NCBI GenBank assembly: GCA_034431935.1 | Contig: DAOUCU010000028.1 | Location: forward strand, 1-25,876 | Origin: JBFMDU01 sp034431935 | GTDB taxonomy: Bacteria > Chloroflexota > Dehalococcoidia > GIF9 > JBFMDU01 | Direction: 5' to 3' | Length of the DNA stretch: 25,876 nt | Shown here: piece by piece, positions 14,887 through 23,556 of the stretch | Position numbering within the stretch: the first letter of the stretch is position 1 | Layout: every line of letters starts with the position of its first letter | The notes under the pieces: generated by a model | What the model saw: the letters and a program-made list of their open reading frames with translations, nothing else | The model's database searches: none | Told to the model about the DNA's origin: nothing | Program-made: the position numbers and the translations under genes

Positions 14887-16350
14887 TCAGTCGTCGACGG
14901 GACGTCTCGATATCACTTCTTGAGCGGCCATCAGCCCGGCTTGCTTGCCAAAGACGAGACACCCTGTGTTGAGGCTGCCGGTGCCGAACGCCCGGTATCC
15001 GGTAATCTCACCAGCGGCGTACAGCCCGGGAATAACCTTGCCTGTAGTGTCGATGACCTGCATTCTCACGTTGGTTGCCGGGCCGCCGGCACTTATCAGG
15101 TTTGCAGGCACAGTCTCAATGGCATAGAACGGCGGCGTATCGAGTTTGTATTTGACATTCTGTCTCCCGAAGTCGGCATCCCTGCCCGCATCAACAAACC
15201 CGTTCCACCTGATCACCGTTTCTTTAAGGTTCTCGGGAATAATATGTGCTCTTTTGGCGAGTTCTTCAATAGTATCCGCCTTGAAGATTACCTCGCCTTC
15301 CGCCGCTCTCTCATCTATCCATTGCCAGGAGCGTTCCGGTACCGTACCGAGCCATGAGACCATAACCTGTACGTTCTCTTTTCTCATCTTCTCATCAAAG
15401 ATTACGAATAGCGTCATCTCAGGGGCCTTAAACATTGCGGCACGGCATGGCGGCAGGTACTGCCCGCCTTCCTCGCTGACCACACGCTTTCCGTTGAGGT
15501 CTACCCAGATGGCTCCCGGACAGGAATTCATGTTGATGTGAGCAATTCCTTTGCTTGAGTCTTTCGGGTCACGTACCGTACCGATGTAGGGCAAAAGCTC
15601 CTGGTCCATGTTGACCATCCTCGCCCCCACAGCCTCGCACATCATCATCCCCTCGCCCTTGGCATCGGGCAAACCGACGTTGATGATGGCGCGGGCCCCG
15701 GGAAACTTGAACTTACGCATCAGCTCAAGATTGCCGCTCCAACCGCCTGTCGCCATAATGACGGCACCGGCACGATAGGTTTTCTTCACGTTGTCTCTGT
15801 CTACGGTCGTCACGCCCACGACGCGGCTACCCTCTCTAATGAGGCTGGTTACCCTGGTGCTAAGCAGATAACTGATGTCTCCCCGGGCCACGCGCTTATC
15901 ATGTTCCGCCAGAATAACCTTCAAATAGCTCATTGCCCAATCAACCCGGTAGATCCGTGGTACTGACCAGCTTTCGCCATAAATAGTGCCGGTACACTTG
16001 CGTTCATGAGGTCCATAGGCACCCCGGGAGTCCAGCCAGTCCACGGCGAAGCCTGAGTTCTGACAATAGAACATAAGTATCTCCGGGTCGCATACTTCCC
16101 GCGCCCGGGATTCCTTCATGCAGTCCATGTAGAAAACAGTTGGCGAGTCGTTCAGTATCCCCTCCTCAAACTGCATCCTTGTCTGGGTGCCGGCGCTGGT
16201 TCCTTGCGATATCAGAAACGTTCCCCCGAGCTCTCCCCTCTTTTCTATTTCCAGCACCTTTGCCCCTTCGTCAGCGGCAGTTATGGCCGCCATGAGACCT
16301 GCGGCGCCCGTGCCGACTACAATTATGTCTGCATCTCTTCTATGAGCCAC
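14887..16350 (-). CDS. FAD-dependent oxidoreductase, fumarate reductase/ketosteroid-dehydrogenase-like flavoprotein
   Basis: 487 residues. The N-terminal Rossmann motif is VVGTGAAGLMAA (11-22) with the ribose-binding acidic residue near Glu36 (LEIEKRGELGGT). The C-terminal FAD segment, GLYAAGEITGYRAFGTGSLNTG, is typical of the FrdA/flavocytochrome c/KSTD family. There is no signal peptide, heme motif or Fe-S motif, so electrons must come from or go to a separate partner. The family reduces or desaturates C=C bonds next to a carbonyl or carboxylate; the substrate is unknown. Start GTG at 16350, chosen because AGGAGG lies 6 nt upstream. It is the last gene of the catabolic cluster, 34 nt after the acyl-CoA synthetase. 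Confidence 0.85.
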   Translation of the reverse strand: MAHRRDADIIVVGTGAAGLMAAITAADEGAKVLEIEKRGELGGTFLISQGTSAGTQTRMQFEEGILNDSPTVFYMDCMKESRAREVCDPEILMFYCQNSGFAVDWLDSRGAYGPHERKCTGTIYGESWSVPRIYRVDWAMSYLKVILAEHDKRVARGDISYLLSTRVTSLIREGSRVVGVTTVDRDNVKKTYRAGAVIMATGGWSGNLELMRKFKFPGARAIINVGLPDAKGEGMMMCEAVGARMVNMDQELLPYIGTVRDPKDSSKGIAHINMNSCPGAIWVDLNGKRVVSEEGGQYLPPCRAAMFKAPEMTLFVIFDEKMRKENVQVMVSWLGTVPERSWQWIDERAAEGEVIFKADTIEELAKRAHIIPENLKETVIRWNGFVDAGRDADFGRQNVKYKLDTPPFYAIETVPANLISAGGPATNVRMQVIDTTGKVIPGLYAAGEITGYRAFGTGSLNTGCLVFGKQAGLMAAQEVISRRPVDD

Positions 16351-16384
16351 TGGCTACCTCCTTCTGGCTACCTGATGGAGCCAG

Positions 16385-17968
16385 TTATGAAACACGTCTT
16401 TCCTGACCTGCCCAAAACTGTTCCCGGATATCACGCTTGAGGATTTTTCCGGTCGGGTTCTTTGGTAGCTCTTTCCAAATCTCGACCGACCTGGGACGTT
16501 TGAACCCGCTGAGCCGCTCGTTGCAGAACTTGATGATCGCTTCTGGCGTCGTCGGGACGCCCTCCTTTGGAACAACAATTGCCTTGACTTCCTCACCCCA
16601 CTCCTTGCTCGGAACACCGATGACGGCGACCTCGGCTACCGGGAACTGATAGATTACGTCTTCAACCTCTTTGGATGGTATTTTCTCGGCGCCGCTGACA
16701 ATCACATCCTTCTTGCGGTCCACGATGTAGAGGTATCCGTCTTCATCGAGCCGGCCCATATCGCCAGTGTGGAGCCAGCCATTGCGAAGCAGCTCGGCGG
16801 ACTCCTTCGGTTTGTTCCAATAACCGTCAATCATGGCCCGGCTCCGAAAGACAATCTCGCCTATCTCCCCGGGCTTCACATCTTTATCGTCATCATCCAC
16901 CAGGCGCATCTCACAGCCTGGCAGGCATTTCCCCACCGATTTCAACAGATGTTGTTTACTGGGGTCTTTCAATGCTAGGATGTGGTCTGCCGTTGTCAGG
17001 GACATCTGGCCACCACCTTCGGTCATACCGAAACCCTGATATAGCACCGGGCCGAAGATCTCCATGGCCCGTCTCATTTGCTCCACCGGCATCGGTGAGC
17101 CGGTATAGACGATGGAACGCAGGCTGCTAAGGTCATACTTCGGCCTCGTCGGGTGGTCCATAAGGCGAATCAGCATGGTCGGGACCAGCATCAAGTTCGT
17201 AATCTTGTACCGGTCAATTGTCTGGAGCACTGCTTCGGGATCAAATCGCTGTAATATCCACTGAGTGGCCGTAAACATATAGCTTACAAAGCTGGCGTGC
17301 ACCAGACCAGCATGGAAAAGAGGATAGAGACCCAGGATACGGTCGTCATGCCGCATCTGGCCAAGGCCGTTAATAAGGCGCATCATGGCGAGGGCATCGC
17401 GGTTCTTCTTCACAACTCCTTTGGGCAAGGCCGTCGTACCGCTGGTATAGATTATTGCCAGCATGTCCTCGGGGAAAACGTCAACCCCCGGCTCGTCCGG
17501 CGAAGAACCGGCGATAAACTCGTCAAAGGAGGGCATGTCAGGTCTCGTGCCGTCAAGACATATATAGTGCTTGACATCAGGAGTTCTCGGCTGTATAGCC
17601 TTAACTCCATCTGCATACTGCTGGCCAACGAAGATTATCCTGGCTCCGCAATCATTTATGACATAGGTCAGCTCGTCGGCCTTAAGCCTCCAGTTAATCG
17701 GGGCCGGTACGATACCGGCTTTGCATGTCATCGCAACCGCCAGGAACTCCGGCAAGTCAGGGCCGATCAGCGCAACCCTATCACCCTTCTTAGCACCGAG
17801 CTTGAAAAGCGCATTGGCAATCTGGTTGACCAGGATATTGAACTCTCCGAACGTGTATTGCTTTCCTGTCTGCGGGCTGATGACGGCCAGCTTGTTGACC
17901 CACACTCTGGCGCGCCATTCCATGACATCCCGCCAGGTATCCTCTTTCGTGCAGTCCCACTTGCCCAT
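16385..17968 (-). CDS. AMP-forming acyl-CoA synthetase
   Basis: 527 residues, full length for the class I adenylate-forming family. The P-loop-like motif is YTSGTTALPKG (174-184), A5 is YQGFGMTEGGG (310-320), the hinge/A7 region contains WLHTGD (398-403) and DRKKDVIVSGAEKI, and the catalytic lysine is Lys509 in PTGKILKRD. It activates a carboxylic acid to its CoA thioester using ATP. The acid is not predictable with confidence; the context of UbiD and flavin oxidases allows an aromatic or branched acid. ATG at 17968 with AGGAGG about 6 nt upstream. A 106-base gap separates it from the upstream hydrolase-fold gene, the largest gap in the cluster. Confidence 0.92.
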   Translation of the reverse strand: MGKWDCTKEDTWRDVMEWRARVWVNKLAVISPQTGKQYTFGEFNILVNQIANALFKLGAKKGDRVALIGPDLPEFLAVAMTCKAGIVPAPINWRLKADELTYVINDCGARIIFVGQQYADGVKAIQPRTPDVKHYICLDGTRPDMPSFDEFIAGSSPDEPGVDVFPEDMLAIIYTSGTTALPKGVVKKNRDALAMMRLINGLGQMRHDDRILGLYPLFHAGLVHASFVSYMFTATQWILQRFDPEAVLQTIDRYKITNLMLVPTMLIRLMDHPTRPKYDLSSLRSIVYTGSPMPVEQMRRAMEIFGPVLYQGFGMTEGGGQMSLTTADHILALKDPSKQHLLKSVGKCLPGCEMRLVDDDDKDVKPGEIGEIVFRSRAMIDGYWNKPKESAELLRNGWLHTGDMGRLDEDGYLYIVDRKKDVIVSGAEKIPSKEVEDVIYQFPVAEVAVIGVPSKEWGEEVKAIVVPKEGVPTTPEAIIKFCNERLSGFKRPRSVEIWKELPKNPTGKILKRDIREQFWAGQERRVS

Positions 17969-18074
17969 AACTTCCTCCTGTGGATAATCATCGGCTACAC
18001 ATAGTTCTGCCTGAGCAACGTCTTAGCCACAGCCCAGAGCGAACGCAGTCCCGTATATGTTTATCATCTGGCGA

Positions 18075-18938
18075 CTAAGTAGTTTTCTGCCTAGAACCTT
18101 TGTCTCTCTTTTGCTTGACCTCACTCAGCCAGTTAAGGGCAACTTCGGCCGCCTTTTCCGGCATTTCGTAGAAGAAAAGAATACCCGCGCCTTCGATAGT
18201 CTTGCTAACGGCCCCGGGAATCATTCTTCCCGCCATCTCGGGATCCGGGAATGTCGGCTGGTTAGGATTGAACTCCTCCGCCGTCCCTAGAGTGACCAGC
18301 GCTGGTGCCTTGATTCTTGGGAAATCCCTGTCAAGATGATAGGCGAAATACTTATTGAATACATCGTTGCCCTGCTTGTAATAATGCTCCCAGTTAGCGA
18401 TAGTGGCATAGAGAACTCCCAGGTCCGAAGCTGTCGGATTCTCACGGAGTTGCCATTTCCACATGCGGATGACATGCGAGCCATCACGTTTTATCTCGAG
18501 CGGTCCTATCGGTGGCTCTTTCAGCTGAGCCTCGTAGAATTTCTTGGCCTGCGTTTTGTCCGGAACGACACAGCCGTTAAGCCAGAGGCTGATGACACGC
18601 TTCGGGTAATGCGCCGCTGTCGCCGCGGCCAGCAAGGCGCCGGTATGATGGCCGATAAAGTGTGCCTTCTCAATCTTTAGCTTGTCCATAAACTCCGGTA
18701 TACGGTCCACCCAGTCCTTGAACTGCCATTCCATCGGCGCTGGATCGGACCATCCGTATCCCATAGTATCCGGCGTGATGACCCTGTATCCGCCCGCGGC
18801 GATTAACGGAGCAACTTTGGCGAACTCGCCCGACGAGAAACTGGACTGATGAAGCATGATTACGGGCTCGCCCCGTCCCCAGGCCGCATAGTACATCCAG
18901 CCTCCGGTTACTTTGACGTAGCCTCTCTTGAAATACAT
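18075..18938 (-). CDS. Alpha/beta-hydrolase-fold protein lacking the usual catalytic residues
   Basis: 287 residues. The fold is clear: VIMLHQSSFSSGEF (27-40) matches the oxyanion-side HGxxxS region, and YRVITPDTMGYGWSDP (51-66) the second conserved segment. The nucleophile elbow, normally GxSxG, is GHHTG (96-100), which puts His98 where Ser, Asp or Cys is expected. The C-terminal catalytic His (usually GAGH) is replaced in EGAGILFFYEMPEKA (249-263), giving Ile253. Ordinary hydrolysis therefore looks unlikely; it may be a binding protein or use a different chemistry such as a lyase-type reaction. ATG at 18938 with AGGAGG upstream. It sits between the VAO-type oxidase and the acyl-CoA synthetase. 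Confidence 0.85.
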   Translation of the reverse strand: MYFKRGYVKVTGGWMYYAAWGRGEPVIMLHQSSFSSGEFAKVAPLIAAGGYRVITPDTMGYGWSDPAPMEWQFKDWVDRIPEFMDKLKIEKAHFIGHHTGALLAAATAAHYPKRVISLWLNGCVVPDKTQAKKFYEAQLKEPPIGPLEIKRDGSHVIRMWKWQLRENPTASDLGVLYATIANWEHYYKQGNDVFNKYFAYHLDRDFPRIKAPALVTLGTAEEFNPNQPTFPDPEMAGRMIPGAVSKTIEGAGILFFYEMPEKAAEVALNWLSEVKQKRDKGSRQKTT

Positions 18939-18973
18939 CTGTTTATCCTCCTGCAGCAGTTGAAGTCATTACA

Positions 18974-20698
18974 TTATGTCCTCTTCGGCGACTTCTTATT
19001 GTTACGCTTTACCATAAGGTAATCATGGCCGGGATAATCATCAGGATCCCAGGATACCGGCTGCTTCGAATACCTGGCTATTGTTTCTTTTAGCTCCCTG
19101 TTGACGAACTGTGGATGTCTTTTGTAGCTTTCATTGCCATCGCGAGGGTATCCCGGATTACTCAGACCCTTGGGGTCAAATTCTTTCTTAAAACGGTCCA
19201 TCCACGAGGTAAAGTTGCCCCATGGCACAGCCTGGATTTCAAATGGAAAGCCCCTGCTGTAAGGACAATAGAATCCAGTTTGAATATGAACGGCAGGAGC
19301 CTGAGATACATACCATTCATACACACGTTCAGCGTCTTTCTTGTCATAGTTAAGGGACTCGGGGTCTATCTTGTTAACATCCATATAAACAAGGAATTCG
19401 AAGTATGATTGGTGGCCAAAATCGACGCTGTGATGCCAACCTGGATCTCCATGTTGAGGCATAAGCGGTGGTGTGTATTCGAGCAGCCGCTTACCGAGAC
19501 GGCGCCCGGTTTCAGTACACGCCCGTAAGCCATCTATGCCAAATGAACTGGAGATATAGCCGCCGGTCATACGCCACATACTTGACGCATCGGCGTACAT
19601 GAATGTAGACTGGTCGGTCTGTTTGGTGCGGCCCTGCTCTCCACCTAGCTCTTTCATAATATCGAACAATACATTCTCCTCATACTTCAATTGCTCCATC
19701 GACGTATAACCAATCAGCAGTACACGTAGAATGTTAGTGGAGTCGACATCGGCTTCGGTGACTCCCCCCCACTGTTCCCAGAACTCTTTTTTGTTTTTTG
19801 TTTTCGCAATGGTACGCCAGAACAGCGGCACCCGCTCTACCATGGCGCCGATTCTCGCGTTTCGTATCTCCTCAACCGCCTGGTCGAAAGCCTTCAAGCT
19901 CGGCATTCGGAAATTGTAGAATCTCATGCGCGGTGGCAAAACCGTATATGTAAGCGGGGTCCGCCCCTCGCGCTTGAGATCCTCAGGTTGAAATGGATAC
20001 ACCTTAACAGATAGCTTGGTAACGACTCCCATGGCGCCGCTCCAGCCGGCGTCACCGCGTATCAACCCCACCAGATTCGGACCCAGCCCGTCCTGCCAGT
20101 ACCAGTCGTCAACCACCCCGGAACCGAGTCTGACGACATCTCCCTCAGGAGTCACCCACTCGGCGGCATTGATGCGGCGGTCACTATAACCGACACGATA
20201 GGTCAACGGGCCGGTCCCGGCAACCAGATGATTCGCCAGTACCGAAGCCTGTGCGCCACCGGCTGACAAAGTATAAAGGTCGCGTTTCATGCATTCCGCC
20301 AGAAGTTGGGCGTACAGAACACCCGGCCCAACAACGGCGTACATATTCTTCTCGTCGATGTAGAAATAGTTCATACGTTTCAGGTCAATCACAACGAAGT
20401 CATCGCGAAAATGCGGTGTAGTCAGTGTTATGCCCATCGTGGCAACCGGTATATAGGGAAGTTCGTAGCGGTTGCACGTACGTATGATTTTAACTACCTG
20501 CTCGGTTGTCTCAGGCAAAATGACGCATGCCGGGCGTGTGCAGTAACCAAGGTACTCATCAATTTCACGTCCGTAACCGCGCGCTTTATAAGCCTGGCAA
20601 TGAACTGGGTCGGTTGATACGAATTCTTCACCTACGATACTCTTAAAAGCTTCGTAAGCGGCATCAGGGATTATCTCCCCCGTACACTTTTTGGACAT
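18974..20698 (-). CDS. FAD-linked oxidase, VAO/PCMH superfamily (large form)
   Basis: 574 residues. The FAD-binding domain (about 55-235) begins with VILPETTEQVVKIIR and includes KNMYAVVGPGVLYAQLL and GLGPNLVGLIRGDAGWSGAMGVVTKL, closely following the p-cresol methylhydroxylase/vanillyl-alcohol oxidase pattern. The C-terminal substrate domain ends with the typical FDPKGLSNPGYPRDG. The usual glycine-rich pyrophosphate loop is replaced by PVATMGITLTTPHF. These enzymes oxidise alcohols, 2-hydroxyacids or phenols. The CCG Fe-S gene directly upstream (14-nt gap) is a natural electron acceptor, as GlcF is for GlcD. ATG at 20698 with GGGGGA upstream. No signal peptide is visible. The substrate is unknown. 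Confidence 0.82.
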   Translation of the reverse strand: MSKKCTGEIIPDAAYEAFKSIVGEEFVSTDPVHCQAYKARGYGREIDEYLGYCTRPACVILPETTEQVVKIIRTCNRYELPYIPVATMGITLTTPHFRDDFVVIDLKRMNYFYIDEKNMYAVVGPGVLYAQLLAECMKRDLYTLSAGGAQASVLANHLVAGTGPLTYRVGYSDRRINAAEWVTPEGDVVRLGSGVVDDWYWQDGLGPNLVGLIRGDAGWSGAMGVVTKLSVKVYPFQPEDLKREGRTPLTYTVLPPRMRFYNFRMPSLKAFDQAVEEIRNARIGAMVERVPLFWRTIAKTKNKKEFWEQWGGVTEADVDSTNILRVLLIGYTSMEQLKYEENVLFDIMKELGGEQGRTKQTDQSTFMYADASSMWRMTGGYISSSFGIDGLRACTETGRRLGKRLLEYTPPLMPQHGDPGWHHSVDFGHQSYFEFLVYMDVNKIDPESLNYDKKDAERVYEWYVSQAPAVHIQTGFYCPYSRGFPFEIQAVPWGNFTSWMDRFKKEFDPKGLSNPGYPRDGNESYKRHPQFVNRELKETIARYSKQPVSWDPDDYPGHDYLMVKRNNKKSPKRT

Positions 20699-20712
20699 AT
20701 CTTTTCCCCCTG

Positions 20713-22017
20713 CTACTTGTTGATGGCCCGGGCCATAATCTCGACAATATCTAACACTTGAAGTCTATGTTTCTTGAGAGCACCGCTGTGACGGAGGTTC
20801 TCAATCACAAGCGGTGAGGCCGATACCAGAACCTCAGCCCCGGTTGTAGCGGCCTCGCGTAGCCTTTCATTAGCACTCCATTCTGCAAGATCGGGAAACG
20901 CCTCTTTAACACCCCCTCCGGCGCAACAACAGTAAGCGTTCTCGTGGTGACGCGGCATTTCAACCAGAGTTACGCCTGGAATCGCTTTTAATACGTTACG
21001 TGGCTGATCGTAGACTCCATTAGTGCCTTTCCTTATCTCGCGGGGAGGCTCGAGAACACCCCATGCACCACGCACGCCCTCCCATTTTAACCATGGCTCA
21101 CTCATGCGAGAAAGACTGCAAGAGTCGTGATAAGTGACTTTGAGGTCGAGGCGATTGCTCGGTCTTAGCCGACCTTCTTTAAGCCAGATATCCATGGCCT
21201 CTGCGATGTGCAACGGCTGAAACGGAAGGTCTGACGTAGAGATGTCAAGTAACTTGGCATAATCCACCTTCATCGTCTTGTAACATTCGGCACAACCAAA
21301 AATCACAGTCTTGGCGCCGGTCGCCTTAATTGCGGCCAGATTCTGCTCTGCCAGCTTCCTGGCTTTATCCATCTGGCCGGTCACATACAGGAAATTACCG
21401 CAACAGCGTTCGTCGTCCAGCATCGTGAAATTAATGCCGGCGACCCGGAGTATTTTCAATATTGCTCTGGCCAGATTCGTCTGCTCGAGCCCTGAACGGC
21501 AACCCACGAACCAGAGCATTTCGCCTCTCACCGCTGGCCTGAAACCCTTGGGCAGCCATTCCTTACGACTGGCCTGTGGTAGACCATAGTAGTTCCCTGT
21601 CTGCTCAATTCTCCTGGTATATTCGACATGGGCCGGCATCGGTCCGTTGCCAACATCCACCAGCTTCTTTCTAAGCGCCTCAAGCGTCATCTGTACCTCA
21701 ATTTCGAGGTTACGCTTGCATCCGACATCACAGCCGCCGCAGAGCTGGCAGTCATACGTCACGTCGCGCAGGGTTGGCGAATTCCAGTCGAGACGACCAC
21801 CGAGCAAATCACGTACGATCTTCATCTTCCCTGCCGCACCATAGGCGTCCAGCTTATGGTACTCCCATGTAGGGCATCGCCACGCAAAATCCCAGCCCGT
21901 CACATATATCCAGTCTACATACTTACACGCTGCCTGACCGTTACAGTCCGCGGCGTCATGAGCGTAGTTTGAGATGTTGAGATCAAGCCGCAAATGCTCT
22001 TCCACTGTCTTTGTCAT
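20713..22017 (-). CDS. CCG-domain Fe-S electron-transfer protein (GlcF/HdrD-like)
   Basis: 434 residues. An N-terminal ferredoxin-like domain has one complete [4Fe-4S] motif, CQLCGGCDVGC (90-100). The preceding cysteines (25, 31 and 48) are irregularly spaced, so a second cluster is uncertain. Two CCG-type cysteine domains follow: ERCCGNFLYVTGQ with GCAECYKTMK, then YHDSCSLSR with AYCCCAGGG. Such proteins take electrons from flavin oxidases (GlcF, LutA-like, HdrD) and deliver them to quinone or other carriers. It is encoded between two FAD-linked oxidase genes, suggesting a three-subunit complex. ATG at 22017 with TAGGAGA upstream. It is probably peripheral to the membrane; no membrane segment is seen. 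Confidence 0.88.
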   Translation of the reverse strand: MTKTVEEHLRLDLNISNYAHDAADCNGQAACKYVDWIYVTGWDFAWRCPTWEYHKLDAYGAAGKMKIVRDLLGGRLDWNSPTLRDVTYDCQLCGGCDVGCKRNLEIEVQMTLEALRKKLVDVGNGPMPAHVEYTRRIEQTGNYYGLPQASRKEWLPKGFRPAVRGEMLWFVGCRSGLEQTNLARAILKILRVAGINFTMLDDERCCGNFLYVTGQMDKARKLAEQNLAAIKATGAKTVIFGCAECYKTMKVDYAKLLDISTSDLPFQPLHIAEAMDIWLKEGRLRPSNRLDLKVTYHDSCSLSRMSEPWLKWEGVRGAWGVLEPPREIRKGTNGVYDQPRNVLKAIPGVTLVEMPRHHENAYCCCAGGGVKEAFPDLAEWSANERLREAATTGAEVLVSASPLVIENLRHSGALKKHRLQVLDIVEIMARAINK

Positions 22018-22056
22018 TATGTTTCTCCTATGATCTAGTTCAACTTTAATCTAGGC

Positions 22057-23523
22057 CTAGAAGCACAGATTACCCGGATTCAATACGTAATTTGGATCAA
22101 TAAGCTTCTTTACTCGCTTCAGAATCGCGGCATAGTCGCCATTGCGCCGGTATACCATCCCTGCAATAGGACCATAGGGACGGTTAAAGTAAGCTCCGAG
22201 GTCAAGAAGCCGCCCGACTACTTTTCCATAGATATCTACCATACGTTCTCGCTCGCCAGGATCATCAGGAGCATAGTAGAAGGTGAATTCGAGATGACAG
22301 GCGCGGCCATTCTCAAGCGGCTGAAGGTAGACCCCAAGGTCCTCTGCTGGATAACCACAACGCCCGGCCGTATCTAGAACCGGACCACAGAAGGATGGGG
22401 CCTTTTCCATAGTACAAAGAAATGTTATGGGCAGACATCCGCCTTTGTAGGCGTGCCGCCAGTACTTGCGTTCCTTTGGCCACGGTTTACGAAGCATAAC
22501 CGGCAATCGTTTCTCGATTGCCGGGGCCCCCGGTAGCGTATCCAGAACTTTCATACCCGGCGAAAAAGCGTCGCGAATATCGAAAATGGCGCGTTCTTCA
22601 TATGCGATCTTTTCTTCAGGACGCCGCTTCAGCGCCGACAGTACCATCACAATAGTCCAGGGGGCTTGAGCTCTCTTCATTTCTTTGAACTGGGTCGGCC
22701 ACTCCTCGGTCAAAATAGCCGCGAGATTGACGCGGTTGACCAGAAAGCACTCCGTACCGATACGGCGGCGTAACATCTTGTAAAGCGGCTCTATGGCGTT
22801 TTCCAGTTTGTCAAATGGCATGAATAAGCACCTGGTGAGTGTCGGAATATCCTCAATCTTGACAATCGCCCATGTTACCACTCCAAGTGTCCCCTGACTG
22901 CCCTGTAGCAGCTTGTGAAAGCTGATGGCACCAGGACCATTAGGATTGACTCCATCAGCAAAACAGTCAGGCTGGCCAAAACGGACGTGCGAAGCTGATC
23001 CGGTGACCATCCGCTCACCATTGCCCCAAACAACTTCCATGGATAGTAGGGGCTCGGCATATTCCGTCACATGGACCGTCGGTGGTTCTCGTTCCAACCA
23101 GTCCGTGACCACCGACCGCTCGGCGTGAGGTAAGAGCGGCATCAAGCTCCGGTAGCCCCGTTCCTCCAGTGCTGCCTGAAACCGTTCCCAGGTAACGCCG
23201 GCTTCAATTCGTGCCGCCTTGTTGACTTCATCCAGATGAATTACCTTATTCATGCGGCTGAGGTCAAGAACCACACCACCCATCTTCGGAACAGCGTTGC
23301 CGTTAAAATGAATCCCGGAACTCGAAGGCACGACGGGGAATCCTGCTTTATTTGCCAGCTGCACGACTTTCTGTACATCTTCCGTCTTCCGAGCCTTGAC
23401 AATACAGTCAAACCTGCCCGGCTCGGCAAGACTGTTGTCCGATGCTCTTTTTTTGAGGACATTCGGCTTGTCCACTATGGCCGATGCCCCGAGTATCTTT
23501 ACCAGCTCGTCTTTGAGTATCAC
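22057..23523 (-). CDS. FAD-linked oxidase (GlcD/VAO-like), second copy
   Basis: 488 residues. The FAD-binding domain occupies about 30-200 (CIVKARKTEDVQKVVQLANK, VVPSSSGIHFNGNAVP, GGVVLDLSRMNKVI) and includes LLQGSQGTLGVVTWAIVKI. The C-terminal domain ends with KKLIDPNYVLNPGNLCF. It differs strongly from the 574-residue oxidase of the same cluster, so this is not a recent duplication. The start is GTG at 23523: AGGAGG (23530-23535) is 6 nt upstream, whereas the ATG at 23544 would place that Shine-Dalgarno sequence inside the gene. It probably forms a GlcDEF-like complex with the CCG protein and the other oxidase. The substrate is unknown. It follows the UbiD gene by 33 nt. Confidence 0.82.
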   Translation of the reverse strand: MILKDELVKILGASAIVDKPNVLKKRASDNSLAEPGRFDCIVKARKTEDVQKVVQLANKAGFPVVPSSSGIHFNGNAVPKMGGVVLDLSRMNKVIHLDEVNKAARIEAGVTWERFQAALEERGYRSLMPLLPHAERSVVTDWLEREPPTVHVTEYAEPLLSMEVVWGNGERMVTGSASHVRFGQPDCFADGVNPNGPGAISFHKLLQGSQGTLGVVTWAIVKIEDIPTLTRCLFMPFDKLENAIEPLYKMLRRRIGTECFLVNRVNLAAILTEEWPTQFKEMKRAQAPWTIVMVLSALKRRPEEKIAYEERAIFDIRDAFSPGMKVLDTLPGAPAIEKRLPVMLRKPWPKERKYWRHAYKGGCLPITFLCTMEKAPSFCGPVLDTAGRCGYPAEDLGVYLQPLENGRACHLEFTFYYAPDDPGERERMVDIYGKVVGRLLDLGAYFNRPYGPIAGMVYRRNGDYAAILKRVKKLIDPNYVLNPGNLCF

Positions 23524-23529
23524 AAACGG

Positions 23530-23535
23530 CCTCCT
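23530..23535 (-). promoter_or_regulatory. Shine-Dalgarno sequence deciding the GTG start at 23523
   Basis: A perfect AGGAGG on the minus strand, 6 nt before GTG at 23523. It argues against the in-frame ATG at 23544, for which no ribosome binding site is visible. Confidence 0.75.
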
Positions 23536-23556
23536 TGTCAACATGAAATAATTATG

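Noticed and set aside
17297..18004. Plus-strand reading frame of 235 codons
   Set aside because: Antisense to the acyl-CoA synthetase N-terminal half, with no family pattern and no ribosome binding site noticed.
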